From Zizania palustris (Eukaryota; Streptophyta; Magnoliopsida; Poales; Poaceae), in assembly GCA_019279435.1 (NCBI GenBank), contig JAAALK010001273.1, forward strand, positions 27,022 through 91,021: a stretch of 64,000 nucleotides of DNA, given 5' to 3'. Under the pieces are notes generated by a model. That model searched no databases, was not told the DNA's origin, and saw only the letters and a list, made by a program, of their open reading frames with translations. Positions 1 to 8,996 of the stretch are shown one piece after another. Every line of letters begins with the position of its first letter. Positions within the stretch are counted from its first letter, which is position 1. A program made the position numbers and the translations under genes.

Positions 1-165
1 GGCGTCCTCCTCGTCGACTCCGGCCCCCTCCGGTGAAGGTACACAACCCCTTACCCTCTCTGTTTATACCTAAGACCTATGCCATGTTCACTTAGACTTA
101 GACAAACCCTGCTAGACCTAGCCTAGTGATTCTAATCTAGTCTATCTTATATAACTTAATATTTT
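1..165. other. No gene seen
   Basis: Short pyrimidine-rich then AT-rich sequence at the window edge. I see no coding exon, LTR or RNA gene in it. Confidence 0.5.
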
Positions 166-2110
166 TGTTGGACCGGAAACGGCGACCAGAGGGGGGGTGA
201 ATGGGAGCTTTTAAAATTTCGGGCTAAAAACTAGCCTTCGGTTTCAGTTCTGTCTTCTGCGGAACAGGCTTCGAACACTACCTTCGAAGGTCTGGTTCGG
301 AGGTACTTCGACACCTTCGAACACAGGCTTCGGAGGAGCAATAGTTCGAAGCCAAGAAGACTTCGCTCCACTTACAACCCTCGAAAATCTACTCTGCTAA
401 GTCAGTGCAGGCTCCGCACACAGGGTGCTTTGAGCAGGCTTCGCACTTCACCCTTCGCAAGAGTGGACACCCCTCTGAGGACTTCGACCAAGTACTTGGC
501 AGCAGCAACTGGTGCTGGGCTTCGTACACGAAGGTCTACACGCACACAAACGGACTACACTAAGGGCTTCGACACAAGAAGCAAAACGGGCCTCGGTCAG
601 GGCTACGCTAGTAAGCAGCGAGGTCACGCCTCCTGTTACACAGAGCGAACGCACACTGACAAAACACACTTCGCACAAAAACAACCTTCGCCTCAACAGG
701 CTTCGGTGCACTACAACAGGCGAGGTATGTAACGCGAGCTAAAGCAAAAAGCACAGGAAGCAGGGCTTCGCCGCTTGAACAAGGAACACAAAATAAATTG
801 AACTCTGGATGAAATACAACGAAGTGTGTGGCTACGGGAGTTCAACAGTAAATGCTCAAAGTGTTAAATGTTACCTACCGAGCCCCCATATTTATAGCCC
901 ACAGTTCACCCAAAGGAAATGACTACACTACCCCTAGGGTTTACATTGATTTTGACTCTACAGAACTAAGGGGTACAAAAGGTAGTCCACCTTTATTTTG
1001 GAGGCTTCTCTGTCAGCTTTGCAGAGGGGACAGTGTCAGCCTTTTACAGAACAGACAGTGTCAGCCTTTGCAGTCTTTGACCTTCTGGAATCCTCCCTTC
1101 GCACGCGAGGGTGCGGTAGCTTCGGCGAGAAGCCTTGAGCCTGGTGGCCTTCGCTTCGCCGAAGATGGCCTCCGATACAGTGACGGTTTTGAGCCGAAGC
1201 CGTCAAAGCCCTTGGGCCTTCGCACCAACACCTCCAGAGTGGACCACCACGGCTTCGCAGCTTCACCCAGCTCGAACTCCGTCAGTCCGTGTACCGAAGC
1301 CATGCAGGCCGAAGCACCTCAAGTCAACCACACTCCGGAGCAAGCCTTGCTCCGAAGCCTTCCTCACTCTGAAGCCCCACCTTCGGAGTACCACCCTTCG
1401 AAGTCCCTCCTTCGTCCAAGGCCTCCGCATGAAGCATCCCATGAGCCCTTCGTCGCAGTGCCTCTCCCCGAGCACACTCCTCGACGAGCCTCACCCGGAC
1501 CATGCCTTCGATGCGCCTCGACTTCTGAGACCTTCGTCGGGCACCTTCGAATGTCTCCCTCCGGAGCACACTTCGAACTCCTTGCCTCCACAGAGGACTT
1601 GTTCCACCAACTCCGAAGTCACTCCATTCGGAGTTCCTTCGAAGTGCCTCACCTCCGAGGACTTTGTCTCGGAGCACCTTCAGCCGGAGCCACGCTCCGC
1701 ACTCTCTGCCTTCACCTGGCACACCTCGACCCGAGGACTGACCCGGACAACCTTCGCAGCCACCGTGACGGAGCTCCCCGCTCCCCTGGCATCAAGCCTC
1801 CCGCTTGACCCAGGTTCACCTGCTACGAACCTTGTCCGTCGCCTCCGAAGTCCCTGCGCACAACAGACAACCAGAAAAGTGTATCCAGTACTCCGGAGAC
1901 CTCTCCGGGTTAGAAACCTCCGGCACACACTCCGGTGTACCGCCCAAAGTACCGAACCCTTCGGTACACACCCAGTCATCGTGTACTGTCGGACCCCTCC
2001 GACGAGCACACTCCGCTGCAACGATTGCAGCAAGCAAACACCGAACTCACTTTGGTGAAGCCACCTCCGAATACCCTTCGGAGGTACAACCTCCGAAGCC
2101 CCTCCGGAGG
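166..2110. repeat. GC-rich CTTCGGAGG/CCTCCGAA-biased repetitive region with an LTR-end-like start
   Basis: The segment opens with TGTTGGACC and then a block reading ACCAGAGG, a G run and GTGAATGGG. I associate this motif with the ends of some plant LTR-type repeats. From about 240 to 2110 the sequence is saturated with CTTCGGAGG, CCTCCGAA, TTCGAAGG and CCGAAGCC words on both strands. Several reading frames stay open at once, up to about 318 codons, but they overlap each other and show no domain, so I treat them as compositional artefacts. It is probably part of an LTR-type repeat. The family is not recognised. Confidence 0.4.
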
Positions 2111-4140
2111 TACCCTTCGAACAGAGGGTAAAAATACTGTCAATCACTCATCACAAAACACCGAAACCAACCCTTGGTTTCTCAATTTTTATATGCTCTA
2201 CACCACAGTTCACAATCTAAAAATGATCCAGCATGCAGCACAACAAATCTACAAATTAGAATATTGCCTAGCGTGATATCGCCGTAGTCCAATGTAGCAC
2301 GCTAGCAGTCCAGCATTATTGCAAATGCAGGCCAGCTAGGCAGCCACGCACTAACGCTTAACCTCCCATGATATTGCCCAAAATCCTCACCTGCTCACTC
2401 GGCAACCTAAATCCCCTATTCATCAGCTCACGATGGCATGACTCCTGCTATAGCAACGCCGCAATGGGCAACGAACAATGGATGAGAAAGGCTTCTGTTG
2501 CCTCAGTTACTCCACTAGAGCCTAAAGTGCTAGTAAGTGGTGACCGGTCCAAATCTTATCCTAAATTCTAATGCTAGACCAGTGAATGGTAGTGACAGTG
2601 GTTATGTCCTCGCGATAATCCATGTGAGTGATCTAACTGACAACATGGTAGGAAACGACGTTGTCGATTTACCGATGCTCACATGTTGTCACTGCTCGTC
2701 GCTAATATCCTTGTACATCTACTCGTGTGATTTGCCCACCGACTAAAAATAGATCAAAGGGCCTCTAAATTTTTTTCGCCTAGGGCCCCAAAAATGTTAG
2801 GAACGGCCCTGTTGGTACGCATGGTATTGTTCATTTTAATAAATTTAATGGTTATGGATTATGGATAATTGGGCTGTTGGACTAAAAATTCAGATATCCG
2901 AATAATATTTATTCGAATTATCCAGATCTAAATTCATATCTGTCTCATATCATCAGTATCATATTCATTTTCATAACCAAAAAATTTTGTATCTAAATCC
3001 GTATCTGAATAAAAAAATAGATTCGAATTCATTTGGACTAACCAAATCACTTTCACTTCTAGCTGTGATGCCCAAAAGCCAAAATGATTCGTTTCCAACT
3101 TTTTGATCTCTAGATTTTTGCGTCATAAGATTACGAGCATAAAGATGCCTCCAAGAAGCTAAACAGACACAAGCTTAGCAGTGCACTCTCCTACGCTCCT
3201 ACTCGAGAGCATGCTGTTCCTCTTATCCATCTGACAATATTCTGTTTCTCTTGTCTTGTTTAAGTTAGATAATATTATGTTCCTCTTATTTAAGTTAGAC
3301 AGAATATCATGTGTATATTTTTCTATCCAAGTTTCAATTTAATCTAGTTTTTAAGTTATATTGAGTTGTTCATTGTGCAGAGATCACCGTACATGAATGA
3401 CCTTGTTAGGGAGAGATGCTACGTCAGGCATCATGATGATATTCTGATGACAAATGAACATGCAGTCATTATTAATAGCTGATGGATTATCGCTATTCTG
3501 TTTCACAAGCTTCTAAGATACAACACAATTTCTCTCCACGAATGTTTATTAGAAAACTATGAATAAGCAGACATTGTTGATATTTTTGATCGCTGATGGA
3601 TTATCGCAGTTCCATTTCACGAGATCCTAATCGATACGATTTCCCCCAAACTCTCTTACAAATGTTAGACTAGCTCAGTACTCTTAACTTGCAACGAAAA
3701 AAATTATAATATTAAAAAAACATAATATAAATAGAGATGAGATGCTTTAATTTACTGTAAGGAGTGATAGTGGTATCAAACTTACCACTACTAACTTTTT
3801 TAAAATAGTATAGAAAAGTCTTTAAATCAACTTTTCACTTTCGTGTATGCCATTAAATAGTTGTGATAAACTCGATTCCATCCATCGGGGCTTTAGAAAC
3901 AGTGACTCATTAAGTTAATTACGAGGGGAGAAGCTTACAGACAGCATAAGTTACTTGCGAAAAAAATTAGTTCAGTAAAGCCGTTAAGCAACTGTACTGT
4001 TTTGATCAGCACATCTACAGATTGACACTCGGCCTAATAAAGTAACAGCCAAGAAACCATGTTGAAAAATATGGTTTTGATACTCCAGATATGATGAGTG
4101 ATTATTAACGCAAGTCAAAAGAAGAGAAATGAAGATATGC
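2111..4140. other. AT-rich intergenic sequence, no gene seen
   Basis: Non-coding AT-rich sequence without a convincing exon, LTR pair or RNA gene. A degenerate direct duplication is visible: a stretch beginning GATGGATTATCGC near 3481 recurs near 3595, both followed by a similar TTTCAC...CTAA segment. On the - strand this region lies downstream of the last exon of the telobox-Myb gene. Confidence 0.5.
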
Positions 4141-4149
4141 CGAGTCTGA

Positions 4150-4360
4150 GGCCGCGTGTGACTCAGGTATATGGGCAGCGAGCGACAACCGGACAGAAGA
4201 GCCACGGAGTCGGGCTGGCCCAATCCGGATACATGGGCTAGGAGCGACAGATGATCCACTGATCTGTTTACTGGGTTTGACTCAGGTACACGGGCGGCGA
4301 GCGATTGCCGGACTGAGGAAGCTACGGGGTCGGGTCAGCCCAATCCAAGTACCCGGTGCG
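4150..4360. repeat. Imperfect tandem duplication of about 120 bp
   Basis: Two adjacent diverged copies each carry GACTCAGGTA, a GGGC(A/G)GCGAGCGA segment, a CGGGTC/CGGGCT segment and CAGCCCAATCC or GGCCCAATCC. The first copy begins near 4160 and the second near 4280. No coding potential is seen. Confidence 0.5.
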
Positions 4361-4376
4361 AAGACGGTGGACGTTT

Positions 4377-5427
4377 TGTCAGTTTCGGCGCAAAACTGAC
4401 AACCTATGATTATTTTGTTTTTAGGATATTAAAATTTAGTTTTTAAGTCCATAATATTTTTATTTGAGTTAAATGATTTTTAAAGAATATTTTAGTAATT
4501 TTCAGAATTTATTTTAAAGTTATTATTAATTTACCCTAGAGGTAAATTAGTCTTTTCATGCATTAGGAGTCGCCTATAAATAAGCCCCTCCCATGAGGAT
4601 AGAATGACTGTTTTATTTTGTTTTTCCGAAATCAATCGACAGTCCACCGGTTAGTATTGTTTTTCGATCTACAAAATTTTCTCCGCCGCTGTTTTTTTCT
4701 GTTTTCCACGGCCGTGTGGCTTACGAGCTTGCCGCAGAGCGCAAAGCTTGCTTGGCCTAGCCTACGGCGTGTAGACGCAGCAGCCGAAGAAATCATGCCA
4801 CAGGAGATTAGCTTGTGCAATTTTCATGCACGGCAGCCTAGGAGAGGTGTCTTGGGTAGCACATCCGCAGGCAACGCGGCAGATCAGGTAAATTTAATTT
4901 AATCTTCTATTTTTCAGTTAATAATTAAATCATTAATCGCCTAAAAATTTGATTATTAATTTTGTGGTTAATTGTTATCTGCTAAAATATTATTAATGCT
5001 CACATATTTTTATTTAAGTATTTTTAATCTGCTCATAAAAAATTATATCATCAATTGCAGCAATATTTTTATTTTAGATTTACATGAAATATTTTAGGTT
5101 TATTTCCGAATTAATTTCTAAATGATTCATATTTTATTTGTTTAATTTTTAGACTGCAATCCGAATTATTATTGCTTTATTTAGGTATTTTTCCTAGGCC
5201 ATTAAATGTTTCTAGTACCCATTTTTCGCTACAGTTATTTTATTTAGTTTATTTTATTTTTGAATATCATTTTATTTAGGACCCTGGTCATTTTAAGGCT
5301 AGACAATTTTAATTCCTGTATTTTGCTTTGCCACTGTTGTTTGTTTTGTTGGGGGTGCGTTGGGTGTTATGATATAGTTTAGCAAAAAAAATTTAGGCGC
5401 CCATTCACCCCCTCTGGTCGGTCCACA
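4377..5427 (+). mobile_element. LTR-like segment (candidate solo LTR, + orientation)
   Basis: The stretch starts near TGTCAGTTTCGG. It has a promoter-like CCTATAAATAAG at about 4575 followed by a transcript-leader-like region. It ends with GCGCCCATTCACCCCC, CTCTGGTCGG and TCCACA. The terminal block is the inverted counterpart of the block at 166-210. The 5' boundary is a guess, and I found no target-site duplication or primer-binding site. It lies about 110 bp beyond the stop codon of the telobox-Myb gene on the other strand, so it may have truncated that gene's 3' UTR. Confidence 0.35.
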
Positions 5428-5535
5428 GCACAACCACAACAGTAAAGTGTTGCTGCTTCAACATACCAGACAATGTGCTAAAGCCTAAAAAGGTTCTTCA
5501 GCCAGACAAATAAACTCTCGTATTGTCATTTCTCT

Positions 5536-6044
5536 CTAATATCTCGTCATGTTTCTCCACTTATCTTTCAAGTCCCCCTGCAAGATACAACAGGTGACTA
5601 CTTTATGAAAAATCATTAAAAAGGGGGACTTGAAGTGTGATATCCAAATACTCACCGCTGTTCTACCAATAAAAACATCAGGATTGGTGATTAAAATATC
5701 CTTCCAGTTGCCGCTACCGTATCTTCAAATGAAAAAACACATTGAAATGGTTAGCATAATACGACAGAATAGCAGAACTTGCCTAGAGGCAATTCAAACA
5801 GCAAGCGTGAGGAACGACAAAGATGGACTATTGATCAGTAGATTACAACAGCAAGATAAAAGACATACTGTTCGACACCCTTTCTTAATGTTTCTTCTTC
5901 TAACACACACCACTTCCTTGCCTTTCTTCGTTTAGCTTTATTATCTGCAGGTTGCAAAGGAGAAACTGCCGTTCTCCTTGGGCTAGGCAGGTGTGGTCTA
6001 TGTACCAGTGATGGTGAACCCACAGGTTCAGCCAAATCCTCCCA
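5536..6044 (-). CDS. 3' part (exons 3-5) of a telobox Myb / TRF-like DNA-binding protein
   Basis: Three exons are read on the - strand. Exon 3 is 6044-5869 (acceptor TTTGCAG, donor GTATGT). Exon 4 is 5722-5656 (acceptor TTTGAAG, donor GTGAGT). Exon 5 is 5577-5536 (acceptor CTTGCAG, stop TAG). Phases agree: 176 + 67 + 42 bases. They encode a basic linker (KRRKARKW), then LEEETLRKGVEQYG, NWKDIL, NPDVFIGRTA and DLKDKWRNM. This is a single Myb repeat with the telobox signature that plant telomere-repeat-binding and TRF-like proteins use on TTTAGGG-type DNA, presumably in the nucleus. The usual V before DLKDKW is G here, and the protein ends soon after the motif. Exon 3 joins in phase 0 to the exon 2 donor at 35042, so this is the rest of the gene at 33228-35042, here in opposite orientation. 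Function is inferred from the domain only. Confidence 0.8.
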
Positions 6045-6449
6045 CTGCAAACAAGTGCCTTTTGAGCAACATGACCAAAATCTTATCTTTCGAATTATCC
6101 TACAAATTTATCTACATGCTAGGAAAAATATTTATAATGCCTACAACACTTAAGTCGAATGCTAGTATGTTACTATAATCTGAGTTTACTTCTTGGGAAG
6201 AACCAGAAACATCATGCTCTAGAATAGATTATTCATGATCTAATGATTCATTGTTACAGATTCAGTAGTCCGTTTACTTACTGAATATATATTAATAGGA
6301 TCAATATTTTCCAGATCCTACATGTTTCATGTTTGCTATAATTCCATTTTTTCATTCTTCGCATGGTTCAAATTTCAAAAGGCAGCATATAGAAGAAAAC
6401 ATCAGTCCTCTAGACTACACACAGTAAAGGGCCCATTTGGAACTGCTTT
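6045..6449. other. Intronic or intergenic AT-rich sequence
   Basis: On the - strand this lies immediately upstream of exon 3 and would be the 3' end of intron 2 of the telobox-Myb gene. No coding or RNA feature is seen. Near 6430 the words GGGCCCATTTGGAACTGC resemble the ends of common grass hAT-type miniature elements, but I could not find a matching partner end. Confidence 0.4.
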
Positions 6450-7668
6450 TGTCATGTGGGGACACACATATGCCCAAGGGCTGGCTGCCATGCCAGCCCA
6501 AGACCAGCCCGTAGCAGCCCGGCCTAGTGTGCCCCCAACATGAGCCGGCCATATTAGTCTATGCCAACTAGAGTTAGATTGGTTTACTCTTTATCTGTTG
6601 TGGTTAGTTTCTATCTTTAGATGTGTTCCTAGAAATAAAAGAACATCTGCTCTATATAAAGAGATTAGTAGTTTGTAATCAAAAGGGTTAAGAAATAAAC
6701 CAATTTGGCTTCAAACCCTAATCCTAGCCACCAGCCCCTTGCGCCGCCCTCCCTAGACTATGCCATTTGCTGTGCTGGCCCCCTACTCCATCCTCCGCCT
6801 AAGCCATCATGGCGCCGGGGAGTCGAGGGACAGCCATGGTTGTCACGGTGTCCCGGCGAAACCAGTCGCCAGGGGGCCGACTGGACGCCTAGGCGCCTAG
6901 GCGGGCGCCTAGGCGTCGCCTAGGCGACCAATTAAATTCAGCATGCAAAGGTCAGCACTTTGCATTTCAGTGAACCCATTCATTGTCCCATTGGAACTCT
7001 GCAGTGCTACCTTCTCTGTTGCTGCCTGCTGGAAACTGCTGCCTTCTCTGCTTGCTGCGGCGAGGGAGCACAGGGGAGGGGGAAGCAGGGGAGGGAGCAC
7101 AGGGGAGGGAGCCGAGGCGGCCGGGCGGCCGGTGGCCGGGCGGCGCAACTGCGCAAGGGGAAGCAGAGCAACTCGCTAGGGGAACCGGATATCTGGCGGC
7201 CGGCGGCGCTGCCCGGGCGGCGCAAGGGGAAGCGGAGCAACTCGCTAGGGGAACCGGAGATCCGGCGGCCGGCGGCGCAAGGCACAGGAGCAGATCCGGC
7301 AGCCGGCGGGCGGCAGCGCAAGGGACTGAGGCGGCGGTGCAAGGGAAGAGGCGGCGGCGCAAGGGAAGAGGAACCGAAAGGGCCTGGGCACGCCTTAGAG
7401 GCTTAGAAAATAGACACGGAGGCACAGACCCTAGGCGCCCGCCCAGAGTCTCCTGGCGACCGCCTAGGCGCCATGGGCGACGCCTAGAATCTCCAGGCGG
7501 GCGCCTAACTCACCCAGGCGAGGCGATTCAGCCAGGCGTCCGGCGGTGACCGCCTGGACGCCTAGTCAGCGCCTAGGCGTCGCCAGGACAGCACACCCTT
7601 ATCCTCCCGTCAGCCACGATTACACCCTTCACTCTCTTCCCCACATCCCACTATAAACGCCCGTGACA
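6450..7668 (+). mobile_element. Candidate solo LTR (G) interrupted by a DNA element
   Basis: The proposed ends are TGTCA (6450) and TGACA (7664-7668). They are followed after ACT-type spacing by TTGGTATCAAAG, a primer-binding-site-like sequence complementary to initiator tRNA-Met. CTCTATATAAAGAG at about 6650 is a plausible promoter. The outer parts total about 450 bp, and the middle (about 6838-7602) is a GCCTAGGCG-bearing insertion. No gag-pol follows, because the downstream sequence is the LTR fragment of element F. Boundaries are inferred without a second LTR for comparison. Confidence 0.4.
6838..7602. mobile_element. Non-autonomous DNA element with GCCTAGGCG subterminal repeats
   Basis: Both ends carry clusters of the palindromic word CGCCTAGGCG (6889-6930 and 7428-7585). 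They are flanked by roughly inverted ends: a GTGTCCCGGCGA-like left end, and on the opposite strand at the right a CTGTCCTGGCGAC end. The interior is very GC-rich with simple GGGAGGG-type repeats, and its overlapping open frames look spurious. No transposase is present. A hAT-like miniature element is my best guess. I could not define the target-site duplication. Confidence 0.4.
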
Positions 7669-7691
7669 ACTTGGTATCAAAGACAACTTTC

Positions 7692-7822
7692 CTAGCAGAT
7701 AGGAAACTAAGGATATATATATTCTTTGCAGATTTGCTAAAGATCTGATTACTTAAATAGAAATAACTATCCCTAATCTTAACCAGGGCTTTCTCCTGTT
7801 GTAGACAATCTTGACTCTAACA
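7692..7822 (-). mobile_element. Truncated 3' LTR of Ty3-type element F
   Basis: Read on the - strand from 7822, the sequence begins TGTTAGAGTCAAGATT and follows the first ~130 bp of the LTR at 35690 with scattered substitutions, including the GAATATATATATC segment. It stops matching after CCTATCTGCTAG. A GGAGGGGAGATA polypurine tract precedes it. This is the 3' LTR of the same family as, and probably the same element as, the 5' LTR at 35690-36155. Confidence 0.75.
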
Positions 7823-8160
7823 TATCTCCCCTCCTTTGGAAACAACTCGTCCTTGAGCTGAAAGTCAGGAAATCTTCTCCTACACCGGTCTCGTTGTTTA
7901 TCAGGGCACAAGACGCTTGGCGATCCTTGAGGAGGCCATGGAAAGTGACCTTGAGAGTTCCTCGCCAAAGGCACATGTGCATCTGGGTGAAGTCCCATAA
8001 GATAGGTCCAAGAAATTGCAACCATTGCATTCCCAGAATAATATCAACAGCACCATAGTTGTTACGGCGACTCGTCGAAGCATGGCAACTTACCACCTTC
8101 ACAACTTTACAATGCTTATAGTGCACGGCGCGGCGTCGCCATAATGACATCAGCATGGCG
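7823..8160 (-). pseudogene. Element F: protease C-terminal part fused to the 3' end of the element
   Basis: The - strand encodes GAVDIILGMQWLQFLGPILWDF-type sequence, here split for length: DIILGMQWL then LGPILWDF. This is the conserved C-terminal block of Ty3/gypsy proteases. It runs within about 200 bp into LKDELFPKEGRYVR, the element terminus next to the polypurine tract. The expected reverse transcriptase, RNase H and integrase are missing, so the copy is internally deleted. The first half of the protease is at 37218-37512 on the + strand, consistent with one element split by later insertions and by the inverted contig. Confidence 0.65.
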
Positions 8161-8329
8161 ATCAATAAAAAAATAGCTCATAGGATTTAGAAAATTATAT
8201 CAATATATAAGTACTAAAACACTAAATTGCAAACAACAATAGTAATATAGCATGATAATACAGTATCAAATTGCAATATGTTATTTAGATACATTATCAG
8301 ATAAGAAATATATAATTAAAATTATAAAA
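8161..8329. other. AT-rich sequence flanking Copia element E
   Basis: About 170 bp of very AT-rich sequence with no feature. It continues directly at 13777 on the other side of element E, so it is the target into which E inserted. Confidence 0.6.
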
Positions 8330-8334
8330 ACATA

Positions 8335-8449
8335 TGTTGGTGGAAATACTAAAATGTAAAAGGGCTCATATGTAAAAGAACCAGAAGATAAAACAGAATA
8401 GGAATGCTGGCCAGTGGGCAAGCTTCCAGAAATTTCCCAAATCACAACA
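8335..8449 (+). repeat. 5' LTR of element E
   Basis: 115 bp, TG...CA ends, one difference (C versus T) from the 3' LTR at 13657-13771. The primer-binding site follows directly. Confidence 0.95.
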
Positions 8450-8769
8450 TGGTATCAGAGCCTAGGTTTTGGGCGATTTGCTCCGGCCACCGCCGGCGGA
8501 TCCCATAGGTGACGGCGGCTACGGCGCGGCGGCCGGTGAGGACAAGGCAGCGTCCGAGGAGGGCTTTTCCGCTTGAGAGCGCTCTTCAGCGCGGACGTTC
8601 TCGGCGGCGGCGGCGGTACATGCGCTGAGGGGGAGGCCGCGCGCTGTCCTGCGGTGACCGGTGCTGCAGTGGCGACGGGCTGCTGTAGCCAGCAGGCCCT
8701 CGAAGAGGTCGTTGGAAGCCACGGCTGCTGGTGGAGGCTGTGGCGCGTGGAGACGCGAGGGAGGCCGGG

Positions 8770-8918
8770 GAGCTGCTCGCGGTTGCCCTGCGCGGTGACG
8801 CCCTCCGCGGCGACGAAGGCCTCCTCGACGCCGTTGAAGTAGGTGACGAGTACGCGAGGTGGGACTTGGGGTCCAGCGGGCAGTACTCCAACACCACCTT
8901 GGACAGGAGCTTGAGCAT
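8770..8918 (-). pseudogene. Captured host-gene fragment resembling mitochondrial ribosomal protein mL53, antisense in the leader of E
   Basis: The 547-bp leader between the primer-binding site and gag of element E reads, on the - strand from ATG at 8918, MLKLLSKVVLEYCPLDPK. After a deletion and frame change comes RVLVTYFNGVEEAFVAAEG. From memory of the family, plant mL53-like proteins (mitochondrial 39S/54S large-subunit protein) begin MLKFLSKV and later carry a VT(F/Y)xNGVEE block followed by an A..Q.IR segment. Both blocks occur here in order, with roughly 40 residues between them missing. The similarity fades after about 8770. This looks like transduction of a host exon by a retrotransposon, now non-functional. 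Identity rests on two short blocks, so it needs a homology search. Confidence 0.6.
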
Positions 8919-8996
8919 CGCTCCTCCTCCTCCAGGCGCAAGAGAAGAGCAGTGTGGCTATTTGGTGTTGCTACGTGAGGTCTGATTCAGGAGGGG

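Noticed and set aside
852..2058. Overlapping open frames of 318 and 307 codons
   Set aside because: They are in different frames of the same low-complexity CTTCGGAGG-rich DNA, with Pro/Ser/Arg-rich products and no domain.
6960..7549. Frames of 148-188 codons in both strands
   Set aside because: They follow GC-rich simple repeats inside a non-coding DNA element; products are Arg/Gly/Ala-rich without motifs.
8519..8941. 140-codon frame on the - strand in the Element E leader as a full gene
   Set aside because: Only short blocks in two different frames resemble mL53, so it is a fragment and not an intact gene.
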